Shown: in pieces, positions 16,913 to 25,021 of the stretch
How the letters are laid out: every line of letters starts with the position of its first letter
Numbering within the stretch: the first letter of the stretch is position 1
Assembly: GCF_019933155.2 (NCBI RefSeq)
Contig: NZ_CP082944.1
Location: 1,924,001 to 1,988,000 of the forward strand
Direction: 5' to 3'
DNA length: 64,000 bases
Source of the DNA: Metabacillus dongyingensis
Lineage (GTDB): Bacteria; Bacillota; Bacilli; Bacillales; Bacillaceae
Notes under the pieces: model-generated
The model's input: only the letters and a program-made list of their open reading frames with translations
Database searches by the model: none
Told to the model about the DNA's origin: nothing
Translations under genes and position numbers: made by a program

Positions 16913-17917
16913 ATGGAACATAGCCCTAAACTTGTTTCTTCAGAAGTTGCAGCTTTGTGGAGTGCCTATATGCAGAATTCAATGTCTTATTGTATAGTTC
17001 AGCACTTTGCCAATGTAAATGAAGATCATGACAGTACAGATATTATTCAAACCGCTCTAACAAATTGTTCATATGTTGTAAATGAAGTCAAACTAATCTT
17101 TGAAAATGAAAATCACGCCATACCCATTGGATTCACACAAGAAGATGTAAATTTAAAAGCTGGTCGATTATATTCAGACTTATTTGCCTTGAGATACATA
17201 AAATATATGGCTGCTGCTGGAACAGCTGCCGCAGCAGCTTTACTCGAAGTATTGGCGCGAAACGATGCAAGAGATTTTTTTTCGAAAACATCCCAAATGT
17301 TTATGAAACTTTACAATGATGCTTGTGATTTACTTCTTAAGAAGGGAGCTTTTGTCCGTTCTCCTACTATAGCTCCAATGGAAAAGGCTGAATACCTTCA
17401 AAGTGAAACATTTTTATCAGGATTAATCGGAAAGCATCGTCCGTTAACAGCCATTGAACTAGCCCATATTTCGAAAAATACGGAAACAAACTCCATTGGC
17501 AGAACATTTGTCTCTGGCTTTTCCCAAGCTGCTAAATCACCTGAAGTTAGAAAATATATGGAGAGAGGCACGGAGATAGCAGCAAAGCACGAAACCGTTT
17601 TTAGGCAGGTTTTAATAGAAGATGGTGTGCCGATGCCAAGTACGTGGGATTCAACCATTTCTCAATCCATTGATGCACCTTTTTCGGATAAGTTGATGAT
17701 GTTTCAAACCAATAGTCTGACTGCAATTAGCATCGCTGGGTATGGTGCCGCCATTGGAGCAACTCTTAGAAAGGATTTAGACGGCCATTACACAAGACTA
17801 GTGGCTGAAATAATGCAATATGCAAATGATGGGATAAAATTGATGATTGAAAACCAATGGATGGAACAGCCACCGCAAAATATAGACAGGGAAGCTTTGA
17901 GAAACAGAAGGGTTTAA
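16913..17917 (+). CDS. DUF3231 family protein (tandem four-helix domains)
   Basis: 334 residues with two similar helical halves. The first ends in a region with YSDLFALRYIKYMAAAG and CDLLLKKGAFVRSP; the second repeats it with FSDKLMMFQTNSLTAIS and IKLMIENQWMEQPP. This tandem layout is that of DUF3231 proteins, which are common in Bacillaceae and resemble ferritin-like helical bundles; their role is unknown (a spore link is often suspected). The start is ATG 16913 after AAGGAGTCT; a longer in-frame ATG at 16877 has no ribosome site. No obvious signal peptide. Confidence 0.8.
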   Translation: MEHSPKLVSSEVAALWSAYMQNSMSYCIVQHFANVNEDHDSTDIIQTALTNCSYVVNEVKLIFENENHAIPIGFTQEDVNLKAGRLYSDLFALRYIKYMAAAGTAAAAALLEVLARNDARDFFSKTSQMFMKLYNDACDLLLKKGAFVRSPTIAPMEKAEYLQSETFLSGLIGKHRPLTAIELAHISKNTETNSIGRTFVSGFSQAAKSPEVRKYMERGTEIAAKHETVFRQVLIEDGVPMPSTWDSTISQSIDAPFSDKLMMFQTNSLTAISIAGYGAAIGATLRKDLDGHYTRLVAEIMQYANDGIKLMIENQWMEQPPQNIDREALRNRRV

Positions 17918-17936
17918 TTGAAGTAATAACAATGAA

Positions 17937-17972
17937 AACAGCGATTTAGTGTTGCAGATCGCTGTTAATTTT
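17937..17972 (+). terminator. Terminator of the DUF3231 gene
   Basis: AACAGCGAT/ATCGCTGTT stem with a 12-nt loop followed by AATTTT. Confidence 0.65.
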
Positions 17973-17987
17973 ATTATAGAACTTACA

Positions 17988-18012
17988 GGTTCACAATTCC
18001 TAATTGAGAACC
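17988..18012. repeat. Inverted repeat between two terminators
   Basis: GGTTC-A-CAATT, loop CCT, AATTG-A-GAACC: 10 paired bases with one A-A mismatch. Role unknown. Confidence 0.4.
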
Positions 18013-18029
18013 AGCAGCCTGAACACCAT

Positions 18030-18073
18030 AAAAAAAGCAAACTCGCCGATACCGCGGCGAGTTTTGCTTTTTT
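18030..18073. terminator. Strong bidirectional terminator
   Basis: AAAAAAGCAAA-CTCGCCG against CGGCGAG-TTTTGCTTTTTT (one bulge), flanked by A and T runs. It can end both the + strand DUF3231 transcript and the minus-strand glutaredoxin transcript. Confidence 0.8.
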
Positions 18074-18177
18074 ATATACCAATAGCTATGTCAAAATGAC
18101 TGTCATTTCGTCTTATAATTTAAGAAAAGCACCTCAAAACGGAAACCTTTACATTTCGGTGGCGGCTTTATAACGTT

Positions 18178-18423
18178 TTATGAAAGACCAAGCAATTTAT
18201 CAAGCTTCTGCAGGTCAAAACCTGCTACAATTTCCCCATCAACTGTAACAGTTGGGGTTGAATATGACTTAAACTCGTTAACCATTTTGTTTCTGGCATT
18301 GGCATCTTCCGAAACGTCAAATACCAAATAGTCAATCTTATGATGATCTAAATATTGCTTCACAATCTGACAAGGCGGACAGTCAGGCTGTGTATAAACT
18401 TCAACACGTTTACTCTGTGACAT
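18178..18423 (-). CDS. Glutaredoxin/NrdH-like thiol protein
   Basis: 81 residues with a thioredoxin fold: YTQPDCPPCQIVK carries the redox pair Cys15/Cys18 and STPTVTVDGE carries the cis-Pro. Family members reduce disulfides or protein targets; the partner here is not known. It follows the lactamase-fold gene by 10 bp on the same strand with its own AAAGGAG site, so the two form an operon. Confidence 0.85.
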   Translation of the reverse strand: MSQSKRVEVYTQPDCPPCQIVKQYLDHHKIDYLVFDVSEDANARNKMVNEFKSYSTPTVTVDGEIVAGFDLQKLDKLLGLS

Positions 18424-18433
18424 AGAGACTCCT

Positions 18434-19402
18434 TTATGTACCTGATTTCATTTTTTTATAACATGCATCAACAAGACCCATGGCACAGACCGATAAATCT
18501 AATGCTAATATATTATACACGCGGTGAGACCTGGAAATTCCCTGTTGATCCAGGAAAGAAAACACTTGATTTTGAAGCTCTATTTTAACATGCTCTGCTG
18601 CATTTTCTAAAGAAAAAGGTTTGGAGAGTTCCATTCCTTTTTGTGCACATTCGAGGAAAATAGGAAGCCATTTTCTCATCGCGTTTATGGCGTGATTGGG
18701 ATTTGTACTGACGCCGTAGTGACTGAAATTAAGGGCATTTAGTTTCATTCTTTCATAAAATGCAGCTGATTTTTCCATAGCTTCCGGATCGAACTGGTTC
18801 GGTGAGGTAGAAGGCAAATAAAATTCAAGACCATCTGGCAGCAGCTCCTGGTAAAATATTCCGATTGTATCGCCTGTGAACATGCTGTTGCTTTTATGGT
18901 CAAGAATACTGAAGTGATGATTGGCGTGTCCCGGTGTATCATAAAATGTAAGGACTGAATCGCGGCCAATCCGGAGTGATTCTCCGTCCTCTTTTATTAC
19001 GATGCGATCTTCTGGAATCGGTACAATCGGTGAAAATAATTCTTCAAATTTATCTCCGTACACCGCTTTTGCCCCAGCAATTAAACGCGAGGGATTAATT
19101 AAATGTTTTGCGCCTTTCGGATGCACAATCACTTTTGCTTTTGGACAGCTTTCAAGCAGCAAACCCGCGCCCCCAGCGTGATCTAGGTGAATGTGTGTAA
19201 CAATGATATTGGATATATCTTCAAGATTTATACGGAGTTCCTTTAACCCATTTTTAATATGTGGGACAGAAGGACTTGATGAAGGCTCAAAGAGTGTGAT
19301 ATCCTCTTCAAGTAATACATAGGAACTTGTCCGACCCGTCATCCCTAAATCATGACTATCAATGATTGCTAAACGTTCATCAATTTTGGTTACAAGCGAC
19401 AT
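18434..19402 (-). CDS. Metallo-beta-lactamase-fold hydrolase
   Basis: 322 residues. The metal site is THIHLDHAGG (HxHxDH) near residue 70, with a later DTPGHANHH and MFTGDTIG supplying further ligands. The C-terminal 100 residues are helical (NFSHYGVSTNP, then a helical tail), as in the glyoxalase II-like subgroup of Bacillus MBL proteins. Substrate unknown; thioesters or persulfides would be typical. The ATG follows AAGGGGGTTT. First gene of a two-gene unit with the glutaredoxin-like gene, which hints at thiol chemistry. Confidence 0.85.
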   Translation of the reverse strand: MSLVTKIDERLAIIDSHDLGMTGRTSSYVLLEEDITLFEPSSSPSVPHIKNGLKELRINLEDISNIIVTHIHLDHAGGAGLLLESCPKAKVIVHPKGAKHLINPSRLIAGAKAVYGDKFEELFSPIVPIPEDRIVIKEDGESLRIGRDSVLTFYDTPGHANHHFSILDHKSNSMFTGDTIGIFYQELLPDGLEFYLPSTSPNQFDPEAMEKSAAFYERMKLNALNFSHYGVSTNPNHAINAMRKWLPIFLECAQKGMELSKPFSLENAAEHVKIELQNQVFSFLDQQGISRSHRVYNILALDLSVCAMGLVDACYKKMKSGT

Positions 19403-19605
19403 TTATCTTAAACCCCCTTGTGATCGATAAAAAATTTGTTTCTCCCATCACTACCATTTTAAATTTGCAGACTCTTAATGTAAAGAACGATGCGAATATT
19501 CTGATTTATTTTCAAATTAAAATGGATGGATAGAATAAAGAAGGACGCACAAACTAGAGGCGAAGGCGGACCTCAAGTTGACTCACTCTGTTGGAGGTGA
19601 TACTA

Positions 19606-19842
19606 ATGTCACAGCTTTTAGGTATCATTACTAGACTTCAAAGTCTGCAAGAAAACGCGACTTCAAATGAACCCAACCAGCGCTTCTTTGAAGTAGAGGG
19701 TGAAAAACGTTGCAGTGTTAAATACTTTGATAAAACCGATACGTTCGAATTAGAAGTATTTCAAAAAGATGAAAAGCCTCAATCTTATCAATTTGACAAT
19801 ATCGATATGATCGCAATTGAAATTTTTGATTTGCTCCAATAA
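19606..19842 (+). CDS. ykuJ: YkuJ protein
   Basis: 78 residues; matches the small Bacillus YkuJ family in length, in sequence as I remember it (QRFFEVEGEKRCSVKYFDK) and in gene order before ykuK. No known catalytic motif; function unknown. The ATG at 19606 follows TTGGAGGTGAT; a TTG 15 bp upstream falls inside that site. Followed after 13 bp by a small zinc-ribbon gene. Confidence 0.9.
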   Translation: MSQLLGIITRLQSLQENATSNEPNQRFFEVEGEKRCSVKYFDKTDTFELEVFQKDEKPQSYQFDNIDMIAIEIFDLLQ

Positions 19843-19855
19843 TAGGAGGGAACTG

Positions 19856-20005
19856 ATGAATACGAAACCAAGCGTCATTTGTCCAAATTGTCATGAGCAG
19901 CAGCCTCTTGATGAAGTGCTGACTGCCCAGTCCAATCAAAATGTCATTTATTCGTGTTCCAACTGCAATTATCATATGCGTAATATTCAAACGAAAAAAG
20001 GTTAA
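19856..20005 (+). CDS. Small CxxC zinc-ribbon protein (YkzF-like position)
   Basis: 49 residues with two CxxC pairs (CPNCHE and CSNCNYH) spaced like a zinc ribbon. It sits between ykuJ and ykuK; in B. subtilis a small gene, ykzF, lies in this neighbourhood and may be the counterpart, though I cannot align them. ATG 19856 follows ATAGGAGGGAACTG. Co-transcribed with ykuJ and ended by the terminator at 20006. Confidence 0.75.
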   Translation: MNTKPSVICPNCHEQQPLDEVLTAQSNQNVIYSCSNCNYHMRNIQTKKG

Positions 20006-20032
20006 GCAGCCAAATTTATTGGCTGTTTTTTT
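20006..20032 (+). terminator. Terminator of ykuJ unit
   Basis: CAGCCAA/TTGGCTG stem, 5-nt loop and seven T. Confidence 0.85.
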
Positions 20033-20477
20033 ATTTTTTAAGAAAATATTAAATATCGTTTTGCGGTTAATTGTTGGATAAATTGTTCGTACATAAATAT
20101 AAGGAATGATATTGCCCATGTTAATGGGTATCTTTAAAAAGAGTGTCAAAGCAGATGAAATAAATAAATCTTTTCCATCTCATATTGCCATTTCAACGAT
20201 AAAAAAGCAGTCATCATAAATTTTTTTAACATTTTTTTAAAAATCGGAAACTTTCAAGATGAAATGGGCGTCTTATAACTAAATGGAATTTCAGAAAAGA
20301 GGGTGATGAAAAAGCTCCATGAGAAGAGGGAAAGGCTTTAATACGGATTCCAGTTTAAAAATGGAAGAGTGAGGAAAAAATATACAATAAAATTTACGCC
20401 AATTTTACTCAACACTCCAAACAGCCAAGCATATAATATGTTGTTTCCGTATTCTTTTCTTGAAAAGGAGCTGCCAT
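20033..20477. other. Intergenic region before ykuK
   Basis: About 445 bp, very AT-rich, no supported gene. It holds an ECF-type promoter candidate at 20246-20272. Downstream, a good site (AGAGGGTG) precedes an 11-codon frame at 20307 that ends quickly and is probably not a gene. A TATAAT lies at about 20434, nearer to ykuK. Confidence 0.5.
20246..20272 (+). promoter_or_regulatory. Candidate ECF sigma promoter
   Basis: GGAAAC, 17 nt, CGTC then TTAT. This matches the general -35 (GAAAC) and -10 (CGTC) of Bacillus SigM/SigX/SigV-type promoters. The first intact gene downstream is ykuK, about 200 bp away. Confidence 0.4.
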
Positions 20478-20996
20478 ATGACTGATCACTTTATCTTTTA
20501 TAATGTGTCTGAAGGAAGTATGTCATTTGAAACTATGATCCAAAGAATTAAAACGTTCATTTCAAATGATCCGCGTTCTGAATATATATTGTCCATCGGA
20601 ACGGATTCTCAAGTGCATCAGCACGATACCAAGTTTATAACAGCAGTGCATGTTCACCGTGTTGGAAAAGGGGCATGGGGCTGTTTAAAAAATACGGTCA
20701 TCCCAAGACCGATTGATAGCCTGCATGAAAAAATTTCAATGGAAACAACATTAAGTCAGGAACTTGCTTATGCTTTTACAACAAGCTATCTTTCAGAGCT
20801 TGCAGAAATTCTGATTCCTTTTTCAGATGAAGGGGCAGATCTGCTGTTTGAAATTCATCTTGATATTGGGAGAAAAGGACTAACTAAAGACCTGATCCAG
20901 GAGATGACAGGCAGAATTCAGGCGATGGGAATAGAGGCTAAAATAAAGCCTGATTCCTATACTGCATTCAGCTATGCCAATCGATTCACAAAATAA
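20478..20996 (+). CDS. ykuK: YkuK, RNase H-like DUF458 protein
   Basis: 172 residues. IGTDSQVHQ near the N-terminus and HLDIGRKG in the middle give spaced acidic residues, as in the RNase H-like fold assigned to DUF458. Activity has not been shown to my knowledge. ATG 20478 follows AAAAGGAG; an upstream in-frame start lies before that site. Gene order ykuJ-ykuK-abbA-darB matches B. subtilis. Confidence 0.92.
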   Translation: MTDHFIFYNVSEGSMSFETMIQRIKTFISNDPRSEYILSIGTDSQVHQHDTKFITAVHVHRVGKGAWGCLKNTVIPRPIDSLHEKISMETTLSQELAYAFTTSYLSELAEILIPFSDEGADLLFEIHLDIGRKGLTKDLIQEMTGRIQAMGIEAKIKPDSYTAFSYANRFTK

Positions 20997-21070
20997 AGAA
21001 TGTGTCGGAATTTGCGGTTGACGCAAGCTTGAAAAATTGATTACTCTAAATAACAAGGGGGCATTAAAAA

Positions 21071-21262
21071 ATGAATTCTGCAGTCGAAATACTCTCATCA
21101 GACGATCAAAAATTTTTAGTGGAGCTTTTGCTTAAACAGCAATATGCACTAGAACTGATCAGCAGCGAAATTTATGAAATCGAGAGCGGCACCAAACAAA
21201 CAGATAACGCAACGTATCAGAAGCTCGTAAGCTTGTATGACCGAATCAGATTTGAACTATAG
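21071..21262 (+). CDS. abbA: AbbA, antirepressor of AbrB
   Basis: AbbA binds the transition-state repressor AbrB and prevents it from binding DNA; in B. subtilis it is made under Spo0A control. The 63-residue sequence aligns well from memory, including the LLKQQYALELISSEI helix and the C-terminal YQKLVSLYDRIRFE. It is helical, without Cys. AAGGGGG precedes the ATG. Its own terminator follows. Confidence 0.93.
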   Translation: MNSAVEILSSDDQKFLVELLLKQQYALELISSEIYEIESGTKQTDNATYQKLVSLYDRIRFEL

Positions 21263-21276
21263 AGATACATATGTTT

Positions 21277-21305
21277 GATACTCTGCGTTAGAGTATCTTT
21301 TTTTG
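21277..21305 (+). terminator. Terminator of abbA
   Basis: GATACTCT/AGAGTATC stem, 5-nt loop and seven T. Confidence 0.85.
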
Positions 21306-21380
21306 TGATATAATTTAGAATGTATGCGCTTTCAATAGGTTGGAATTGCTTGTCGGTCACAATTATGCGGAGTTAATTTT

Positions 21381-21487
21381 AAAAGTCTTGGAATTAAATA
21401 CGAAAGTCTTGGAATTAAATTCGAAAGTCTTGGAATTAAATCACGAAGGTTCTGGAATGAATTTCTGAGGGGCATGGGATTGAACAT
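21381..21487. repeat. 21-bp tandem repeat array (copy A)
   Basis: Units GAAAGTCTTGGAATTAAATNC start at 21381, 21402, 21423, 21445 and 21467. The first three are nearly identical, the last two are decayed. The same unit recurs at 43953-44036. Confidence 0.9.
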
Positions 21488-21490
21488 AAA

Positions 21491-21552
21491 AGGATCCGAA
21501 ATAAATGAAACCACTTTCTGTCTGTCGGAGTAAGCCAGGGGTTCCGCATTTC
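21491..21552. repeat. Dispersed intergenic element (copy A)
   Basis: Starts AGGATCC and contains TCTGTCTGTCGGAG and GTTCCGCATTTCT, which recur in order at 37569-37615 and 44075-44124. Confidence 0.75.
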
Positions 21553-21649
21553 TTGTATCCTTTGTGGTAAAATAAAAAAGAGATGTTTCAAAAAAGACAT
21601 GAAAGGGTATTATTGTTCGGTCTGAACTTTTTTAGAGAGGAAGAACATA

Positions 21650-22096
21650 TTGATTAGTCTACATACAACCAAATTATTAAATGATTCAACAATAGAAGAG
21701 TATATGATTCCAGCTGATAAAGTTGCGCATGTGCAAGTGGGGAATAACCTTGAGCACGCCCTTCTGGTTCTGACAAAAACGGGATATACAGCGGTACCTG
21801 TGCTTGATCCTTTTTTCAAGCTTCACGGGCTGCTCGGCACAAATATGATGATGGATGCGATTCTTGGCCTCCAGAGAATCGAATTTGAAAAGCTTGAAGT
21901 GATGAAAGTCGAAGAAGCGATGAATTCTGATATCCCGAGTCTCTTACTGAATGATCCACTGTCTAAAGGATTAGATTTAGTCATCGACCATTCTTTTGTC
22001 TGCGTAGTGGATGCGGAAGGTGTGTTTGAAGGGATTTTGACAAGACGCGCCATTTTAAAAGAATTGAAAAAACAAATGAAAATAAATGACAATTAA
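21650..22096 (+). CDS. darB: DarB, cyclic di-AMP-binding CBS protein
   Basis: Two CBS domains (about residues 10-70 and 80-140) make up this 148-residue protein. B. subtilis DarB (YkuL) binds cyclic di-AMP and, when unbound, interacts with the (p)ppGpp synthetase Rel and with pyruvate carboxylase. Conserved features seen: MIPADKVAHV, GYTAVPVLDP, HGLLGTNMMMD and GILTRRAILKEL. Start is TTG after AGAGAGGAAG. Same gene order as B. subtilis (abbA-darB-ccpC), but three other genes are inserted before ccpC here. Confidence 0.93.
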   Translation: MISLHTTKLLNDSTIEEYMIPADKVAHVQVGNNLEHALLVLTKTGYTAVPVLDPFFKLHGLLGTNMMMDAILGLQRIEFEKLEVMKVEEAMNSDIPSLLLNDPLSKGLDLVIDHSFVCVVDAEGVFEGILTRRAILKELKKQMKINDN

Positions 22097-22110
22097 GCGA
22101 TGAAGCTAAG

Positions 22111-22140
22111 AGAAGGAGAGCATGCCTCCTTCTTTTGTTT
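22111..22140 (+). terminator. Terminator of darB
   Basis: AGAAGGAG/CTCCTTCT stem, 7-nt loop, then TTTG-TTTT. Confidence 0.65.
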
Positions 22141-22166
22141 TGCGGTCCCCGAGGGAGTGAGATCAT

Positions 22167-23681
22167 ATGACACAGGCAGTACTTGAAAAAGAACGAATCA
22201 AAAAGCAACCATCCAATATGAAGCGTCCCTTCGTTCTTGCGGCTGTCATGCTTGCTATGTTTATGGCAGCGATTGAGGCGACAATTGTATCCACCGCCAT
22301 GCCTGCGATTGTAGGCGAGCTTGGAGGCTTCTCTCTTTACAGCTGGATTTTTTCTTCTTATTTGCTGATGAATGCCGTGACGGTTTTAATTTATGGAAAG
22401 CTTTCTGATTTATTCGGGCGAAAGCCAGTATTGATATTTGGGATTTCCGTTTTTTTAGTCGGCTCCATTTTATGTGGACTGGTGAATTCAATGGAATGGC
22501 TGATTGCAGCGAGATTTGTCCAGGGATTTGGTGCAGGAGCTGTCATGCCGGTAGCGTCAACGATTGTAGGGGATATTTATTCGAAGGAAGAGCGGGCCAA
22601 GATACAGGGGTATTTATCCAGCGTTTGGGGAATCTCAGCAATCATGGGCCCGGCAATAGGAGGATTGCTCGTCCAATTTGTCAGCTGGCGATTTGTGTTT
22701 TGGATAAACATTCCGCTTGGGCTATTGGCGATAGCTGGATTGGTGCTGTATCTCCATGAAGATGTGGAGCGGAAAAAGCATTCGATTGACTACAAAGGCG
22801 CTTTCCTCTTATTTGCGTCAATATGTACAGCAATGGTCGTTCTTGTTGAAGGCGGCATCAGATGGCCGTGGCTGTCAACTCAAATTCTTTTTCTGACTGC
22901 TGCAGCCATTCTTTCTTTTGTCCTATTTATTCGACAAGAAAAATGTGCGAAAGAGCCTATGATGCCTTTTGAAATTTGGAGAGAGAAAAGCATCTTTATT
23001 GCGAATATGACATCGCTGACTACCGGTGTCATGCTGATTGGCATTTCTTCCTTTTTACCGGCATTTGTCCAGGCAGTAATGGGACAAACCCCAATCGTCG
23101 CAGGTTTTACACTAACAGCAATGTCGATTGGATGGCCGATTGCTGCCACTGCATCGGGCAATCTGCTGTTGAAAATTGGGTTTCGGACAACCTCTGTTAT
23201 AGGGGGAATCGCCCTGATTGCAGGAAGTCTTGTATTTTTTAATTTAAGCCCTGATGATGGCCCATTATGGGCAGCCCTAGGGTCGTTTATTGTCGGGATT
23301 GGCATGGGGATGACGACGACAGCATTTATTGTCTCCATTCAAAGTACAGTCAGCTGGGAGCAAAGAGGATCAGCGACAGCGGCAAATATGTTTATGAGAA
23401 CGCTTGGCAATACAATTGGAGCAGCCCTTTTAGGCGGGATTTTAAATACAAGGCTACAATCCTATTTTAACAAACAGGGAATTAATGAATCGGTCAATTT
23501 GGATTCCGTGAATCAGCTGTTAAGCTCTGAGTCTGCATCCAAGCTTTCAAACGAGGCTATTCAGGCGTTAAAAGCCGGTTTGACGCAATCCCTTCACAGT
23601 GTTTACATGGTTGTTTTTGCGTTTGCAATCATCAGTTTTCTGCTGGTTTTAAATTTGCCTAAAGAAAGAAAAAAAGCGTAG
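22167..23681 (+). CDS. DHA2-type multidrug MFS transporter (14 spans)
   Basis: 504 residues with about 14 hydrophobic segments, the size of the EmrB/QacA group. Motif A is GKLSDLFGRKPV, and the antiporter motif C region is WGISAIMGPAIGGLL. Such proteins export cationic or amphiphilic drugs by proton antiport; substrate unknown. ATG 22167 follows GAGGGAGTGA. No regulator gene is adjacent. The stop codon TAG is the start of a run of nine G. Confidence 0.9.
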   Translation: MTQAVLEKERIKKQPSNMKRPFVLAAVMLAMFMAAIEATIVSTAMPAIVGELGGFSLYSWIFSSYLLMNAVTVLIYGKLSDLFGRKPVLIFGISVFLVGSILCGLVNSMEWLIAARFVQGFGAGAVMPVASTIVGDIYSKEERAKIQGYLSSVWGISAIMGPAIGGLLVQFVSWRFVFWINIPLGLLAIAGLVLYLHEDVERKKHSIDYKGAFLLFASICTAMVVLVEGGIRWPWLSTQILFLTAAAILSFVLFIRQEKCAKEPMMPFEIWREKSIFIANMTSLTTGVMLIGISSFLPAFVQAVMGQTPIVAGFTLTAMSIGWPIAATASGNLLLKIGFRTTSVIGGIALIAGSLVFFNLSPDDGPLWAALGSFIVGIGMGMTTTAFIVSIQSTVSWEQRGSATAANMFMRTLGNTIGAALLGGILNTRLQSYFNKQGINESVNLDSVNQLLSSESASKLSNEAIQALKAGLTQSLHSVYMVVFAFAIISFLLVLNLPKERKKA

Positions 23682-23775
23682 GGGGGGGGAACCTCTTATG
23701 CTTTTTTATTATGTGCTTCAAGCTAGAGTCCACCCTCAAAGAGGTCTAATCTGTGTGCACCTCTTCTCTCTATTG

Positions 23776-24156
23776 TTAAGCTTCGCTTTTCTGTATTTGA
23801 AGCAGCTCTATCCTATTTCCAAAAGGATCAAAAAAAGAAAGCCGCTGAATTCCGGGAATCTCTGTTTCTTCTTGAATTTTGATATTATTTTTTACAAGCA
23901 AACATCTTGAAGCTTCCAGATCCTCTACCTGAAAGGCAGGATGGCGTTTGCTTTTAGTCTCTTCCATTTCCTCAAGCCCAATATGGAGCTCCACATTTCC
24001 CGCTTTGCACCAGAACCCGCCATTCTTAATAAGAGATTCGGGTTTATTAATTTCTTGGAAACCCAATTTTCCTAAGTAAAATTCACGCGCTTTTTCTGCT
24101 TTTTCAAATGGTGCACACAGCTGGATATGATGCAGCTTTACAATCGACAAACTCAT
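23776..24156 (-). CDS. VOC family (glyoxalase-like) protein
   Basis: 126 residues with the paired beta-alpha-beta units of vicinal oxygen chelate proteins: LHHIQLCAPF at the start, GNVELHIGLEE in the middle and RLSFFDPFGNRIELLQ at the end. Probable metal ligands are the His in the first motif, His in VELHIG and Glu in NRIELL. Substrate unknown. AGGAGGGAAAG precedes the ATG on the minus strand. It is 12 bp downstream of the TauE-type gene, so the two form a unit. Confidence 0.85.
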   Translation of the reverse strand: MSLSIVKLHHIQLCAPFEKAEKAREFYLGKLGFQEINKPESLIKNGGFWCKAGNVELHIGLEEMEETKSKRHPAFQVEDLEASRCLLVKNNIKIQEETEIPGIQRLSFFDPFGNRIELLQIQKSEA

Positions 24157-24168
24157 CCGCTTTCCCTC

Positions 24169-24900
24169 CTAAAAAATAAGATTATAAAATAACTGGATGA
24201 TGATCAGGACAGTGATCAGCCGTATCAGCCAAGAGGCATGGGCAAAACTGAGCTTTCTCGCAAACCTCACTGCAAGCTGTGCACCAATAATGCTTCCCGC
24301 CGCCAGACTCAAAGCGATCGTCCAGTTCATGATTCCGGCCATTGCATATGTGGCAAATGCGCCAGAGCAGCTTAAAAACGTTTGAAATCTTGTAAACGCA
24401 ACGGATTTAATGTACGAAAAACCCTGATGAAGGAATGTGTACATCAGAAGAGTGCCCTGACCTGGTCCGAACATGCCGTCATAAGCGCCGATCCCAAAGA
24501 CAAGAGGATAGAGTCTTTTTTTAATTTTGCTCTCCCCCGAGTTTTGTTCCTTGGGCTTTCTTAAAAAATTTAATCCCAATGCGAAGATCAACAGAAAAAG
24601 AGCGATGTATGTCATCGTGTTCTCATTAATCCTGCTCGTGAAATAAGCTCCGGCAATTCCTCCTGATATTGTAAAAGGGGCTGTATACAAAATCTCTTTA
24701 AAATGAATTTCCCGTTTCTTCAGCAGCACATAAAAGCTTGAAAAGGAGCTCAAAGTATTGGCAAATTTATTTGAGGAGATGATTGTATGAACAGGCAAGC
24801 CATAAAGCAGCATGAGCGGCATATTGATCATGCCTCCGCTGCCCGCAAGAGTTCCGATAAATGTCGCTGCAATTCCAATGAAAAAAATCGGCCATTCCAT
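24169..24900 (-). CDS. TauE/SafE (TSUP) family membrane exporter
   Basis: 243 residues with about eight hydrophobic helices in two repeated halves. Family motifs: FIGTLAGSGGMINMPLML at the N-terminus and IGAYDGMFGPGQGTLLM in the middle. Members move sulfite, sulfoacetate, sulfonates or related anions. Transcribed divergently from ccpC across a 121-bp gap. Confidence 0.88.
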   Translation of the reverse strand: MEWPIFFIGIAATFIGTLAGSGGMINMPLMLLYGLPVHTIISSNKFANTLSSFSSFYVLLKKREIHFKEILYTAPFTISGGIAGAYFTSRINENTMTYIALFLLIFALGLNFLRKPKEQNSGESKIKKRLYPLVFGIGAYDGMFGPGQGTLLMYTFLHQGFSYIKSVAFTRFQTFLSCSGAFATYAMAGIMNWTIALSLAAGSIIGAQLAVRFARKLSFAHASWLIRLITVLIIIQLFYNLIF

Positions 24901-25021
24901 ATTGTCATCACATCCCGATTAAAAGTGTTTCTCTAAAATTAGTATATTCTTCCTTTAATGATTATGAAATGTTGAAAAAATTAGCTTATAATATAAGAAA
25001 AACTTATCAAGGAGAATATAG

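Larger units (their letters stand above)
21306..21649. other. Intergenic region between abbA and darB
   Basis: About 340 bp without a gene. It contains the 21-bp tandem array (21381-21487) and a following conserved element (21491-21552). A minus-strand frame through the repeats would encode heptapeptide repeats (NLIPRLS) but has no ribosome site. Confidence 0.6.

Noticed and set aside
19718..20149. 143-aa minus-strand ORF
   Set aside because: Antisense to ykuJ and the zinc-ribbon gene and running through their terminator; AT-rich chance frame.
20307..20342. 11-codon frame after the ECF-type promoter as a gene
   Set aside because: Too short and no family resemblance; kept only as context for the orphan promoter.
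21381..21487. Short regular repeats as a CRISPR array
   Set aside because: Units are tandem with no unique spacers, only 21 bp in period, and no cas genes are nearby.
21332..21514. Minus-strand 60-aa frame with heptapeptide repeats (NLIPRLS)
   Set aside because: It merely translates the 21-bp repeats; no ribosome site and the second array does not keep the frame.
22880..23338. 152-aa minus-strand ORF
   Set aside because: Mirror of the hydrophobic codons of the DHA2 transporter; no ribosome site.
23681..23689. Run of nine G after the DHA2 stop as a phase-variable switch
   Set aside because: The run begins with the last base of the stop codon; length changes would not alter the protein. It may still be error-prone in sequencing.
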